A stretch of DNA of 64,000 nt from Mucilaginibacter ginsenosidivorans (GTDB lineage: Bacteria; Bacteroidota; Bacteroidia; Sphingobacteriales; Sphingobacteriaceae), in assembly GCF_007971025.1 (NCBI RefSeq), contig NZ_CP042436.1, positions 806,001-870,000 on the forward strand, given 5' to 3'. This document shows positions 1 to 8,203 of this stretch, in pieces. The translations under genes and the position numbers were made by a program. A model generated the notes under the pieces. It did no database searches. It was not told where the DNA came from and saw only the letters and a list, made by a program, of their open reading frames with translations. Within the stretch, counting starts at the first letter, position 1. Each line of letters opens with the position of its first letter.

Positions 1-72
1 TTTTTTTCGCTTCGTTCGAATATCTCTCTCATCATCTTGTCCTTTATCTATCGGACATACCAAATACGCACT

Positions 73-89
73 TCAGTGTGCCACACTGA
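73..89. repeat. small palindrome at the 3' end of the first XRE gene
   Basis: TCAGTGTG and CACACTGA face each other across a single C, directly next to the stop codon of the minus-strand regulator gene. It could form a short terminator hairpin or be a protein-binding palindrome. There is no T-run on either side, so termination is only a guess. Confidence 0.35.
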
Positions 90-362
90 CTAGGCCTTTT
101 GAAATTGTTCAAACTCTTTTAGACGGAGTGTTTCGCGAAAATCCTGGAAGAGTTCGTCATATAGCTCATTGGGTATCGTGTGATAAATGAGACTAAGTTT
201 GATGAGGTTCATCGCATTGGGAAGCTTCGTGCCTTTTTCCCATTGTGAGATGGGAACGGAATCATGCAGGTCCAACAATGTTGCCACCTGGCGTTGTGTG
301 AGCCCAAGTGTCTGTCGGTGGAGCCGTAATGCATTTGGAAAAAATCGATGCTGTTTTTCCAT
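90..362 (-). CDS. XRE-family helix-turn-helix regulator (small)
   Basis: A 90-residue protein that is almost entirely one Cro/C1-type helix-turn-helix. Residues 11-35 (LRLHRQTLGLTQRQVATLLD) give the first helices, and the recognition part is SVPISQWEKGTKLPNAMNLI. A short tail rich in Leu, Glu and Phe follows. The start is an ATG with no competitor. Proteins of this size and layout are usual in Bacteroidota mobile islands, where they act as repressors or accompany recombinases. The domain is clear; the target is unknown. It stands alone: the next gene on this strand begins 144 bp upstream. Confidence 0.85.
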   Translation of the reverse strand: MEKQHRFFPNALRLHRQTLGLTQRQVATLLDLHDSVPISQWEKGTKLPNAMNLIKLSLIYHTIPNELYDELFQDFRETLRLKEFEQFQKA

Positions 363-505
363 GAGTTAAGGATAACAGCAGGGTGTGAAAGAGATAAGGG
401 AGGGAAAATAGTTTTAAAGAAAGCACGGGAAATTTTTGCTTTCAGTCAGCTAACAATTTCCGGCTGGTTTTCAGCTTATAAACCACACAATCTTTAATCT
501 CATTT

Positions 506-712
506 TCAGGTTGATTCTGGCTCCATCATATCTAATGATTCCTGCTTCTTTGCGTCTATCTTGGCTTGCAGTTCAGGGGTAAGATTTGTATACGTGTAAT
601 CGCCGTAGTCGTCTGCAATTTGCATTACGCAATTAGCTGCTTCTAATTCTTCCTTTAATTCGGGGCCGATCTCATTCCAGATTAACCGGGTTAGTACGTC
701 TTTTATTGTCAT
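506..712 (-). CDS. hypothetical small protein
   Basis: A 68-residue acidic protein (ATG start) that I do not recognise. It has no signal peptide or membrane segment. It starts 8 bp after the end of the next upstream minus-strand gene (721-972), so the two are probably co-transcribed. Codon use looks normal for the neighbourhood. Its reality rests on spacing and a proper start codon rather than on homology. Confidence 0.5.
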   Translation of the reverse strand: MTIKDVLTRLIWNEIGPELKEELEAANCVMQIADDYGDYTYTNLTPELQAKIDAKKQESLDMMEPEST

Positions 713-720
713 TGCAGAAG

Positions 721-972
721 TTACCCTTGAATACGATAATCGGTAGATGCTACTGGAGCTGCTTGTTGTACGGGCGGCTGTGAAGCAAATCGCAAACGAG
801 TTTTTGCGGCGGTTGATTTAGATAATTGGCGATGTGTTGCTTTGTTTTCTGCCATCAATTGTTTAATCTCTTCGACGCGCTGCCGTAAATGGGCAAGACG
901 TTTTTCAGTAACCGCCAGTAATTCATCAATAGCTTGAGGGTCTTGCGGCAATAATGTTATTGGGTTAGCCAT
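721..972 (-). CDS. hypothetical coiled-coil protein
   Basis: An 83-residue protein. Residues 14-55 are a Leu/Glu/Arg/Lys-rich helix, probably a coiled coil (AVTEKRLAHLRQRVEEIKQL), followed by a basic, Ala/Pro/Gln-rich disordered tail. There is no known domain. It is probably the first gene of a two-gene unit with 506-712. The island palindrome at 1023-1036 lies about 50 bp upstream of its ATG. Confidence 0.5.
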   Translation of the reverse strand: MANPITLLPQDPQAIDELLAVTEKRLAHLRQRVEEIKQLMAENKATHRQLSKSTAAKTRLRFASQPPVQQAAPVASTDYRIQG

Positions 973-1316
973 ACCTAAAGATAGCCAGGCACAGGGCAGG
1001 TCGCAATAGGGAACATCAAATACCGTTAAAAAACGGTGTAAAATGGGTTAAAACACGATCCGAAATAGTGAACGATAATATCTATCGTTGCTCTGGTTAG
1101 TTAAAACACTGTTAGGGGTAAGGCCTGCTTGACGAAAGAACAGCAGGCTTTCATTTTCTTCTAATTGCTCTTCATCAAACTGGTTTAAAAGTCAGAGCTA
1201 ACCCGAAATTATATTCGTGCTCAATCATTCGTCAATGCTTTAAACTCATTCGACGTTTAACAATATTTAGTAGAAACCAAAAAGTCGGGCTACGCTATTT
1301 AGCAGTTGCTGTAGTA
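973..1316. other. intergenic stretch with palindrome and hairpin
   Basis: No credible gene. Besides the palindrome at 1018-1036 it holds a 7-bp-stem hairpin, GCCTGCT (1123-1129) and AGCAGGC (1142-1148), followed on the plus strand by TTTCATTTTCTT. That is terminator-like, although no plus-strand gene precedes it. Confidence 0.4.
1018..1036. promoter_or_regulatory. island palindrome, copy 1 (CCGTT-AAAA-AACGG)
   Basis: AAATACCGTTAAAAAACGG is a perfect 5-bp-arm palindrome with a 4-base centre and an AAATA flank. It is related to the CCGTG-TTTT-CACGG copies at 8220, 14014, 18001, 18364, 23515 and 35060. A second half-related string, GGTTAAAACACG, lies just downstream at about 1047. It sits about 50 bp before the ATG of the minus-strand gene 721-972. 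Confidence 0.4.
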
Positions 1317-2024
1317 CTACCGTTTTTTCTTGACTTCCTTTATAACATTTGATTTATTAGACGAGTCTGTCTTTAATCGTAATAGCTGGATTTTCAGTGA
1401 TTGAATCTGTTTCAATTGCTCAGTTAACTGCTGCTCTTGCTTGTCTTTTTCGCGACTTGACCTAAGCGCCACAAAGGACACAATTAAAGTGCCTAAACCC
1501 AAAACAGCGGTTATCAAGAAAATCATTGTTTGCCGATTTAAGATGTTTGTCTGACCAGTAGAATTTATAACAATCGAACGATTCAATACTAACTGTTCCT
1601 TGGAAACGCGCTCCATTAAATCATTGATTTTTCGAACCGACTCATTTGTTTTCAATGTAGATTCATTGGTATCAAGTAAAGACTGACTAAGAGCATCTTG
1701 TTTTTGTCGCTGTCTTTCCTTTTCTAATGCTTCAATACCTTTGTCTGTAATTGCTGCAAACAACTCGACTTCATCATATAAATGTTCGAAAGTATTTTTA
1801 AATGTCCCAATCTTATTTAAGCCACTCGGGTCATATTCAATATAGCCAGTATGTTTTAGTATGCTCAAGAATGCCAGTATTTTTTGGCGTTCTACACTTT
1901 TTTCATTTTCGTCAGCCTGAGCTGTGATTGGATAAAGACGTTCAACAAAACGTGAAATGTCAGTGGCGCCAAAAATCCCCTCTGATTCTAGGTATTCTAA
2001 TAATTTCAATTGATTAATATGCAC
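1317..2024 (-). CDS. hypothetical membrane-anchored protein with winged-helix-like N-terminus
   Basis: A 235-residue protein with a GTG start (no nearby ATG). Residues 1-100 look like a winged helix-turn-helix: short helices ending in LSILKHTGYIEYDPSG, then AAITDKGIEALEKE. Residues 105-160 are polar and helical. One membrane segment follows at about 166-188 (MIFLITAVLGLGTLIVSFVA). The C-terminus is a Lys/Gln/Leu-rich coiled coil. The order (DNA-binding-like head, coiled coil, one membrane helix, second coiled coil) is unusual. It is divergent from the OLD-type ATPase at 2405, sharing a 380-bp gap, so they could form a two-gene defence unit; that is inference. I cannot name a family. Confidence 0.6.
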   Translation of the reverse strand: MHINQLKLLEYLESEGIFGATDISRFVERLYPITAQADENEKSVERQKILAFLSILKHTGYIEYDPSGLNKIGTFKNTFEHLYDEVELFAAITDKGIEALEKERQRQKQDALSQSLLDTNESTLKTNESVRKINDLMERVSKEQLVLNRSIVINSTGQTNILNRQTMIFLITAVLGLGTLIVSFVALRSSREKDKQEQQLTEQLKQIQSLKIQLLRLKTDSSNKSNVIKEVKKKR

Positions 2025-2404
2025 CCCTAAAAATACGTAGTAGTTCTCGCATTTTCCGCAGTTGGGCGTTTAGTCTCTTAGGCTAACTTGACGTCCTAAT
2101 CTCATAAAAACTATTCATTCACAACCTCTTTTTCATTTCGAAGACTTCCAAAGTATAAGAAATTCCTTTGTTAAATAAAAAATCCCGGCATCTATTAATG
2201 TGTTTTTAGTCGTGACCCTTAAGTTCACCATTAGTTCTACAGAACTATTTTACCCCACTGGTAAAAAATCCTTTTATTCCAATACATTTTGCCTGTTTAG
2301 TACTTCCTGCATCTGAGAAGTCCTTTTAATTAAATAATTAATTGATTTATAATTAATTGGTAAATAGCTGCCTTTATTTAGTAATCCAATTAAACCTTAG
2401 TCAC
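2025..2404. other. divergent intergenic region
   Basis: An AT-rich region between the divergent genes 1317-2024 and 2405-4261, presumably holding both promoters. No ORF, repeat or hairpin stands out. A run of short AATTAATT strings (about 2326-2360) lies just ahead of the ATPase gene. Confidence 0.4.
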
Positions 2405-4261
2405 ATGCGACTCAAAACAATTAAAGTCAAAAACTTTCGTGGTTTTAAACCTGAAACAATTATTGATATTGAAGACCTTTCCGTATTTATTGGAAAAAAC
2501 GATGCCGGCAAGTCGACGATTCTCGAGGCTCTGGAAATATTCTTTAATAACTCGATAGTAAAAATTGAGAAGGACGACTTAAACGTTAGAGCGAAAGCCG
2601 GCGGTGAAAATAAAATCGAGATTAGTTGCATATTCTCTGATTTACCAGCTGAACTAGTAATTGATGCAGCTAACCCGACAACGCTCCAGGCAGAATATCT
2701 GGTTAACACGGGCGGAGATTTGGAAATAAAAAAGGTTTACACGTGTGGAGCTGCTGCGCCCAAGGAAGAAGTTTTTATAGTTGCCCATCATCCTACCTGT
2801 GCACATGGAAATGATCTTTTACTATTAAAAAGAAACGAGTTACGACAACGGGCTAATGAGCTAGCCGTTCCGGCTGGAAACTACAACGGAAATATTAACT
2901 CCTCATTACGCTCAGCAATATGGGCCTTCTTAGGTAATTTAGCATTGGCGCAAAAAGAGATTCAGGTAGATAAGGAAGATGCTAAAAAGGCATGGGACTA
3001 TATTTCAAAATGGATGCCACAGTACGCCTTGTTCAAGTCAGATAGAGAAAGCACCGACGGCGACAAGGAGGTAACAAATCCTATGAAAATCGCTGTAAGT
3101 AACGCAATTGCAGAACTTCAGGCAGAACTCGATATTATACAACAGCGAGTAATGGAAAAAGCCGTTGAGGTTGCAGATCGAACACTTGATAAGCTACGTG
3201 AAATGAATCCGACTCTTGCTAACGAATTAACCCCGGAATTTAAGGCGGAACCGAAATGGGCGGGATTATTTAGCTTGACGTTAGCAAGTGATAACAATAT
3301 TCCAATTAACAAGCGAGGTAGCGGGGTTCGCCGATTGATTATATTGAATTTTTTTCGCGCAGAAGCTGAACGTCGCCGTTCTGAAAACAATTCCCATGCG
3401 ATAATATATGGATTCGAAGAGCCTGAAAACTCTCAACATCCAGACCATCAGGAACTGCTAATAAAAGCGTTCCGAGAGCTGTCAGAAGCAGACAATACCC
3501 AGGTGCTGATCACCACCCATAATCCAGCACTTGCAGGCTTGGTGAATGAAGATAAATTATTCTTTGTCACGGAGGATAACGGAGAAGTAGTTGTGAAAAG
3601 CAAACATGCGTCTATCCTTAGAGATATTGCTGATACGCTTGGAATGCTGCCGGAGCCGTTGAAGCCAAGATTATTGATCTGCGTCGAAGGACCGAATGAC
3701 GTGGAATTTTTCAAGCATATTAGCAGAACGATCAGTCAAAACAGGGCTGATCTTCCAGATCTAGGTGCTGATACTAGAACAGCGATTTTCCCATTGGGAG
3801 GCGGAACTTTAAAAGATTGGGTAACACATGATTATTTAAAAGGGTTAGGCACGGCACAGTTTCATATTTATGATTTGGACGATGATGCAAATCCTCCATA
3901 CCAGCAACAACGCGATAATGTACGTGCTCGTGGCGGGAATAATTGGGCTGAGTTAACAGTAAAGAGAGAGACGGAAAACTATCTACACCCGGACTCAATT
4001 AATACAATATTTGGCCATCAAATTGTCTTTGGCGATATGGATGATGTGCCGTTGATGATCGCTCAAGCCGTCCATGATGCGGCAAGTCCTAATCCGTGGG
4101 CTTCTTTGTCTCCAGAAGATCAAGCAAAGAAAGCAAGCAAAGCAAAGCGCCGCCTTAACAGAGAGGTTGCTTCGACTATGACATTCGCACAAATACAAGC
4201 AGCTGATCCTAACAGTAATATTATAGGTTGGTTGGAATTAATTAGAGACAGGATTAATTAA
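2405..4261 (+). CDS. OLD-family ATP-dependent nuclease (AAA ATPase plus TOPRIM domain)
   Basis: A 618-residue protein. The ATG at 2405 is preferred over an upstream TTG at 2357 because MRLKTIKVKNFRGF is the standard beginning of RecF/OLD ATPases. Walker A is GKNDAGKST (about 30-38). The long insertion is partly coiled. The ABC-type signature region and Walker B follow: IIYGFEEPENSQHPDHQELL and VLITTHNPAL. The last 200 residues form a TOPRIM-like nuclease: LLICVEGPNDVEFFKHI supplies the first acidic residue and HIYDLDDDA the metal-binding aspartates. Such proteins (phage P2 Old, GajA of Gabija) cut DNA and often act in phage defence. No UvrD-like GajB partner is present; the gene stands alone, divergent from a membrane protein and converging with an XRE gene 4 bp away. 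Family assignment is firm; defence role is inferred. Confidence 0.85.
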   Translation: MRLKTIKVKNFRGFKPETIIDIEDLSVFIGKNDAGKSTILEALEIFFNNSIVKIEKDDLNVRAKAGGENKIEISCIFSDLPAELVIDAANPTTLQAEYLVNTGGDLEIKKVYTCGAAAPKEEVFIVAHHPTCAHGNDLLLLKRNELRQRANELAVPAGNYNGNINSSLRSAIWAFLGNLALAQKEIQVDKEDAKKAWDYISKWMPQYALFKSDRESTDGDKEVTNPMKIAVSNAIAELQAELDIIQQRVMEKAVEVADRTLDKLREMNPTLANELTPEFKAEPKWAGLFSLTLASDNNIPINKRGSGVRRLIILNFFRAEAERRRSENNSHAIIYGFEEPENSQHPDHQELLIKAFRELSEADNTQVLITTHNPALAGLVNEDKLFFVTEDNGEVVVKSKHASILRDIADTLGMLPEPLKPRLLICVEGPNDVEFFKHISRTISQNRADLPDLGADTRTAIFPLGGGTLKDWVTHDYLKGLGTAQFHIYDLDDDANPPYQQQRDNVRARGGNNWAELTVKRETENYLHPDSINTIFGHQIVFGDMDDVPLMIAQAVHDAASPNPWASLSPEDQAKKASKAKRRLNREVASTMTFAQIQAADPNSNIIGWLELIRDRIN

Positions 4262-4265
4262 ACAT

Positions 4266-4634
4266 TTACGTTAAAGATTTCTCATAAAAATACGCCTCTA
4301 CCAGTATCTCCGCCAACCTGTCCAACAACACTTCAATACTCTCATCTTCTTGGTCAGGGGTAATAGTAGCCGGTATTTTGGCTTCTGTCTGCTTTCGCTT
4401 CCTCCGCGCATAGTCCAGCTTTCTTTTGTATGGGCCATAGAGCTCTTCCACTTTAACTTTATATAAATGCGCAAGCGCAAATAGATGCTCCATTGACGGC
4501 ACTGATATTCCTTGCTCCCAGGCAGAGAGCCGCCTGGCGGTCTTATGGCCAAGTTCAACAATGACTTCCTGCTGAGTCAGCTTTCTTCTTAAACGGAACC
4601 TGCGGAGATTGTTGGGGTATTTTTGTTGTGTCAT
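4266..4634 (-). CDS. XRE-family regulator downstream of the serine recombinase
   Basis: A 122-residue protein. The helix-turn-helix covers about residues 9-65 (RRFRLRRKLTQQEVIVELG, then RRLSAWEQGISVPSMEHLF). A basic linker follows (YKRKLDYARRKRKQTEAK), then an acidic C-terminal helix, IEVLLDRLAEILVEAYFYEK. The gene starts 33 bp after the recombinase stop on the same strand, so they are probably one transcript. A diverged copy of its last 25 or so codons lies just upstream of the recombinase (6322-6414), pointing to an ancestral repeated XRE-recombinase unit. Its 3' end faces the OLD-type gene across 4 bp. Confidence 0.85.
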   Translation of the reverse strand: MTQQKYPNNLRRFRLRRKLTQQEVIVELGHKTARRLSAWEQGISVPSMEHLFALAHLYKVKVEELYGPYKRKLDYARRKRKQTEAKIPATITPDQEDESIEVLLDRLAEILVEAYFYEKSLT

Positions 4635-4667
4635 ATCCCTCCACCATACTCGCCCAACGGTCAGCTG

Positions 4668-6344
4668 TTAAGCGGCTGCACTATACTGGTATTCTTCATA
4701 CAAATCTTTCAATTCTTTGGAATTTCCCCGGCGAATCTCCCGAAGTACAAGCAAATCAGTCATCACTGACGCTGCACACTCCTTTGATTCTAAAGCTATA
4801 TTGTCAGAGAGAGGCAAATTAGTTCCCGAGAGGGTGTTTTTTCCTGTGTCTCTTAAGGTCACTTTAGAGAATTTTTGCTCATCAAATATGGCTTTCAGGT
4901 TGAAAAGTCTACATATTTTCGGTGTTCGTAAATTTGTTCCATCGAACACTAACCCTTTTGGAAAGACGAACTTTTGCCATGCTCTTTTCAATTCGAGATT
5001 CCCATTTTGCCAAATCGAATGAGGTTGTTTTAACGCCTTTGCAGCGCTTCGCAACAGCCCATTTACGTCAACATTTTCAGTGATTTTTGATTTCTGTAAT
5101 TCTAATAAGTCGTCACGCTCATCTTCAATTTTCTTAATTCGGCTTGTAAAAATCGTAGAACTAATCTTTTCAGCCGTATGCAATTCTATTAACTTATCAA
5201 TTTGCTTATCTAATTCCTTTATTCGTTCTTGAATGGCTACGGCGGCTTTTTCTTCATTGTTTACTCGTTTAGTGAAATGATTATCTAGGTATCGTTTGAG
5301 TTGCTTCAACTGGACGGAATCATAGCTTAGGGATTGTAAATAATTTAGAAATATGCTTTCCAGTGTTTCTTTGCGAATTGTTGTCCCTACTTGCTGAAAG
5401 GAGTAGTAAGGGTATTTCTTGGTTTTGCCTTTTGCCCAATAACCTCGCAGTAACTTGCCGCCTTCGTTTGTCACGAACCGGCGCAATGGAAAGTCTGGAT
5501 TTTCTTTGAGGTAATGCTTTACCGTGTTCTTGCGATCATTTAATACCGCTTGAACTTCATCAAATAAGTCAGGCTCTACAATAGGCTCAAAAGAGCCTTG
5601 TACGGTCATTCCGAATGTTTTTATAATGCCCTTATATAACGGGTTTCTTACGATTCGGAAAAAGTAAGCTCGGTTCACTGGATTGCCGTTTTTATCAGTT
5701 AAGCCCTTTTGGTGCATCATCAAACGGATTACTTCAGTTGGATATGTCCTCTGTGCAATTAATTGAAACGTTTCCTTTATAAGTGGTGCCAGGTGATTAG
5801 GTGCAATAGTTGATTTATCCATGCGCACATTGTCATACCCGAGTGGCGCATTCCAAACATATCGTCCTTCATTTACGGCTTCTCTCATTCCACCAACGCT
5901 CCTTTCTGTGCGCACTTCATTGTCAAACTGGCTTACGTTAGCAATAATATTTTCCATAAATCTACCAGCCGGTGTGTCCTCAAAGTATTCAGTCACAGAA
6001 CGAATTTCTACATCTGCTTTATTTAATTTAACCTTGATATAACTGTAGTCAGCAAGATTGCGGCTAATGCGATCTATTTTATAAGCAATTACGGCTCGGA
6101 TAGCATTGCTCTTTTTTGTACAGAAATCTAATAATCGGTTCAACTCCTTTCGATCTGCCGTCTTAGCACTTTCACCCTTCTCAATAAATAGTTCGGTAAC
6201 TTCAAAACCTTCTTTACTAGCATACTCACGGCAAAGTCGCTCTTGTGTTATTAGGCTGTTTCCATCAGTTACTTGTTCTTTTGTCGATACACGGCAATAA
6301 ATTACTGCCTTAGCTTGTATGTCACTTGTTATTTCGTTTTTCAT
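4668..6344 (-). CDS. large serine recombinase (site-specific integrase)
   Basis: A 558-residue protein. The start at 6344 gives MKNEITSDIQAKAVIYCRVS, with the catalytic serine (Ser20) in the usual YCRVS-TKEQ motif; the longer reading from 6395 only translates the XRE remnant out of frame. The resolvase domain (about 12-160) has the conserved AVIAYKIDRISRN and the long helix with MENIIANVSQFDNEVRTERS. Next comes the recombinase domain (about 180-280: PLGYDN, RIVRNPLYKGIIKTFG) and a basic zinc-ribbon-like part. A coiled coil lies at about 370-440. This layout is that of phage and ICE integrases of the large serine class, which insert DNA at a short att core. No GDV or directionality factor is recognised; the XRE protein downstream may control it. 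It could be the integrase of this island or a passenger. Confidence 0.93.
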   Translation of the reverse strand: MKNEITSDIQAKAVIYCRVSTKEQVTDGNSLITQERLCREYASKEGFEVTELFIEKGESAKTADRKELNRLLDFCTKKSNAIRAVIAYKIDRISRNLADYSYIKVKLNKADVEIRSVTEYFEDTPAGRFMENIIANVSQFDNEVRTERSVGGMREAVNEGRYVWNAPLGYDNVRMDKSTIAPNHLAPLIKETFQLIAQRTYPTEVIRLMMHQKGLTDKNGNPVNRAYFFRIVRNPLYKGIIKTFGMTVQGSFEPIVEPDLFDEVQAVLNDRKNTVKHYLKENPDFPLRRFVTNEGGKLLRGYWAKGKTKKYPYYSFQQVGTTIRKETLESIFLNYLQSLSYDSVQLKQLKRYLDNHFTKRVNNEEKAAVAIQERIKELDKQIDKLIELHTAEKISSTIFTSRIKKIEDERDDLLELQKSKITENVDVNGLLRSAAKALKQPHSIWQNGNLELKRAWQKFVFPKGLVFDGTNLRTPKICRLFNLKAIFDEQKFSKVTLRDTGKNTLSGTNLPLSDNIALESKECAASVMTDLLVLREIRRGNSKELKDLYEEYQYSAAA

Positions 6345-6414
6345 AAAAATATGCCTCCACGAGTATTTCGGCCAGTTGGTCGAGCAATACCTCAATAGGC
6401 GGCTCCTTATCTGT
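6322..6414 (-). pseudogene. 3' remnant of an XRE gene, overlapping the recombinase start
   Basis: Read leftward, this encodes IEVLLDQLAEILVEAYFYEK plus RNNK and a stop. It matches the end of the XRE protein at 4266-4634 (IEVLLDRLAEILVEAYFYEK) with only one difference over 20 residues. At DNA level the two tails are similar but clearly diverged. The helix-turn-helix part is absent: upstream of 6414 the sequence changes into inverted repeats. The stop overlaps the recombinase ATG at 6344, the arrangement expected of a former XRE-recombinase operon that has lost its front. Confidence 0.7.
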
Positions 6415-6421
6415 TAAGCCC

Positions 6422-6508
6422 AAAGCGGAGTCACGTCTAACGTCAGTGCTGCAAGGCAAAAGACTACGTGACTCCGCTTTAGGTACGTTAATTTCTCTTT
6501 TGCCTTGC
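6422..6508. repeat. two interlocked inverted repeats upstream of the recombinase
   Basis: AAAGCGGAGTCACGT at 6422-6436 is the exact reverse complement of 6466-6480 (15 bp). GCAAGGCAAAAG at 6451-6462 is the exact reverse complement of 6497-6508 (12 bp). The order is A, C, A', C', so the pairs interlock instead of nesting, and only one hairpin can form at a time unless a pseudoknot forms. The site lies between the XRE remnant and the ATPase gene at 6645. It may be a recombinase-binding region, a rearrangement scar or a regulatory switch. Confidence 0.75.
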
Positions 6509-6644
6509 GGTTGTATCATAACATATTAATTAGGGTTGTATAAGGATAGTATGACAATCGCTTAGAAATAAAAAAGTCAGGAATATTTGGTCATTGCAAC
6601 TATTCCATCCTACTGTTATTGAAGGAATATATTTCATAGGATTA

Positions 6645-7832
6645 ATGGGCACTATGAACAATAATTATGACCATTCAAAACCTTTCACCCCCATTGGCTA
6701 CACTAACTTTCGAAATGCTAATCAGCTATTTGGCATAAAGCTACAGGATCGTTTTTCGCACATTTATGTGTTGGGCAAGACCGGTACCGGCAAAACCACA
6801 TTACTCTTAAACATGGCTATTGATGACGTTTATAAAGGCTATGGTGTGTGCCTCATTGAGCCTCATGGAGATGCTTGCCTTAAGCTTTTGCAAGGTATTC
6901 CCGAACATCGCAGGGAAGATGTAATTTATTTCGATGCTACTAATCTTGCCAACCCCGTAGGATTTAATCCTTTGCATGATGTGCCAAAAGAGCAACGGCA
7001 TTTGGTAGCATCTGAAATTGTATTAGCGTTTAAAAAAATATGGGCGGACAGTTGGGGACCACGATTAGAGTATATTTTAAATTATTCAATTTTGACGCTG
7101 TTGGAATACCCAACCGCAACCCTATTGGATATAAAACCTTTGTTGTTAGACGAGGGCTTTCGCAACCTGGTACTGCACTATACTAACAACGATTCAATTC
7201 TTTCATTTTGGCTTAATGAGTTTGATAAGTACACACCAACATTTAAAAATGAGGTTATAATGCCCCTACTAAACAAAGCAGGAGTTTTTAACGCCAACGC
7301 AGTGCTTAAAAATATTGTCGGACAACAACAAGGCATTTCCATTGCAGACATCATGAATAATAACAAAGTCCTTGTCTGCAATTTAAGTAAGGGTATTATC
7401 GGCGAATATATCTCAGTCGTCTTAGGAAGTCTCCTCACTACAACTATTCAAGCCGCAGCCATGCGGAGAGCGAATCTCCGGGAGGATAACCGTAAACCTT
7501 TTATGGTGTTCGTAGATGAATGTCACACATTTTTAACAGCATCATTTGTGACGATGCTTTCCGAGGTGCGGAAATACAAAGTAGGATTGTTCCTAACACA
7601 TCAGTACACGGAACAATTGCCGGAATTTGTACAAAAGGCAATTATCGGCAATGTAGGAACGATAATATGCTTTCGATTAGGAAACGCAGATGCAAAGATA
7701 ATGGCTGAAGAGTTCAAACCCGTCTTCAGGCAAAGTGATTTAATTGACCTGCCTCAATTCCATATATATCTCAACTTGCTTATAGACGGAGCGACAAGCA
7801 GGCCTTTTAGTGCTCAACTATTCATTAGTTAA
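6645..7832 (+). CDS. conjugation-type P-loop ATPase (VirD4/TraD/HerA-like), short form
   Basis: A protein of about 395 residues (ATG at 6645 or 6654; the upstream TTG at 6594 is unlikely). It is the ATPase core of the type IV coupling-protein/HerA class. Walker A is LGKTGTGKTTLLLNMA near the N-terminus, followed by EPHGD. NPVGFNPL and the Walker B string FMVFVDECHTFL come next, then the sensor-like FLTHQYTEQLP and GTIICFRLGNADA. It aligns motif by motif with the core of the 974-residue protein at 18920 but lacks its ~380-residue front and its C-terminal extension. No transmembrane segment is seen. It may be a truncated relative or a naturally short DNA pump; the neighbouring recombinase region could have removed its front. 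Class is firm, role inferred. Confidence 0.85.
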   Translation: MGTMNNNYDHSKPFTPIGYTNFRNANQLFGIKLQDRFSHIYVLGKTGTGKTTLLLNMAIDDVYKGYGVCLIEPHGDACLKLLQGIPEHRREDVIYFDATNLANPVGFNPLHDVPKEQRHLVASEIVLAFKKIWADSWGPRLEYILNYSILTLLEYPTATLLDIKPLLLDEGFRNLVLHYTNNDSILSFWLNEFDKYTPTFKNEVIMPLLNKAGVFNANAVLKNIVGQQQGISIADIMNNNKVLVCNLSKGIIGEYISVVLGSLLTTTIQAAAMRRANLREDNRKPFMVFVDECHTFLTASFVTMLSEVRKYKVGLFLTHQYTEQLPEFVQKAIIGNVGTIICFRLGNADAKIMAEEFKPVFRQSDLIDLPQFHIYLNLLIDGATSRPFSAQLFIS

Positions 7833-8036
7833 TTAGCTTTCTTTTCTACTGCGATCAGCCCCATCTATCTGGACCTAAGAGTGCATTTTGACGGTGAATG
7901 AGAATGTCCGTGGCCACTACCAACAGGTATAATAAAGGCCATCGCAACTAGGTAATAAAATGTTTAGATTCCTATCGGGAATTTAAACTATCTTAACAAT
8001 ACTTTATGCTCAGAGTCAAGATTTTAAATAATGGGG

Positions 8037-8147
8037 TTATGCGGACCTTATCGTATCTGTGCTCGTACTAAAGCTTGCATCAATCGTTTGTGAATGAGCA
8101 AACGCAAATGAGCACATTAAAATGGAGGAAAGAATAAGATTTTTCAT
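8037..8147 (-). CDS. tiny putative secreted peptide (36 aa)
   Basis: ATG at 8147 reads MKNLILSSILMCSFAFAHSQ, then TIDASFSTSTDTIRSA and a stop. The first 19 residues are a textbook signal peptide, leaving a mature peptide of about 17 residues. It may be a real small secreted peptide or the surviving front of a larger gene cut by a frameshift or deletion. The island palindrome lies about 75-90 bp upstream of the ATG, the same placement as before other genes of the island, which favours a transcribed gene. Confidence 0.4.
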   Translation of the reverse strand: MKNLILSSILMCSFAFAHSQTIDASFSTSTDTIRSA

Positions 8148-8166
8148 GATGGGTTGGTTTAAATGC

Positions 8167-8189
8167 AATATCCTGATTAACAGGATATT
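8167..8189. repeat. perfect 9-bp-stem hairpin
   Basis: AATATCCTG (8167-8175) and CAGGATATT (8181-8189) with loop ATTAA. It lies 20 bp upstream of the small secreted-peptide ATG on the minus strand, so it would sit in its leader or be an operator. Confidence 0.55.
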
Positions 8190-8203
8190 AATTTATGATT
8201 ATT

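Noticed and set aside
6345..6395. 17 extra N-terminal codons of the serine recombinase
   Set aside because: They are the XRE remnant read out of frame; the resolvase domain starts properly from Met at 6344.
6322..6519. 65-codon minus-strand ORF as a complete gene
   Set aside because: Only its last part matches an XRE protein; the front is a translation of the inverted repeats, so I call it a remnant.
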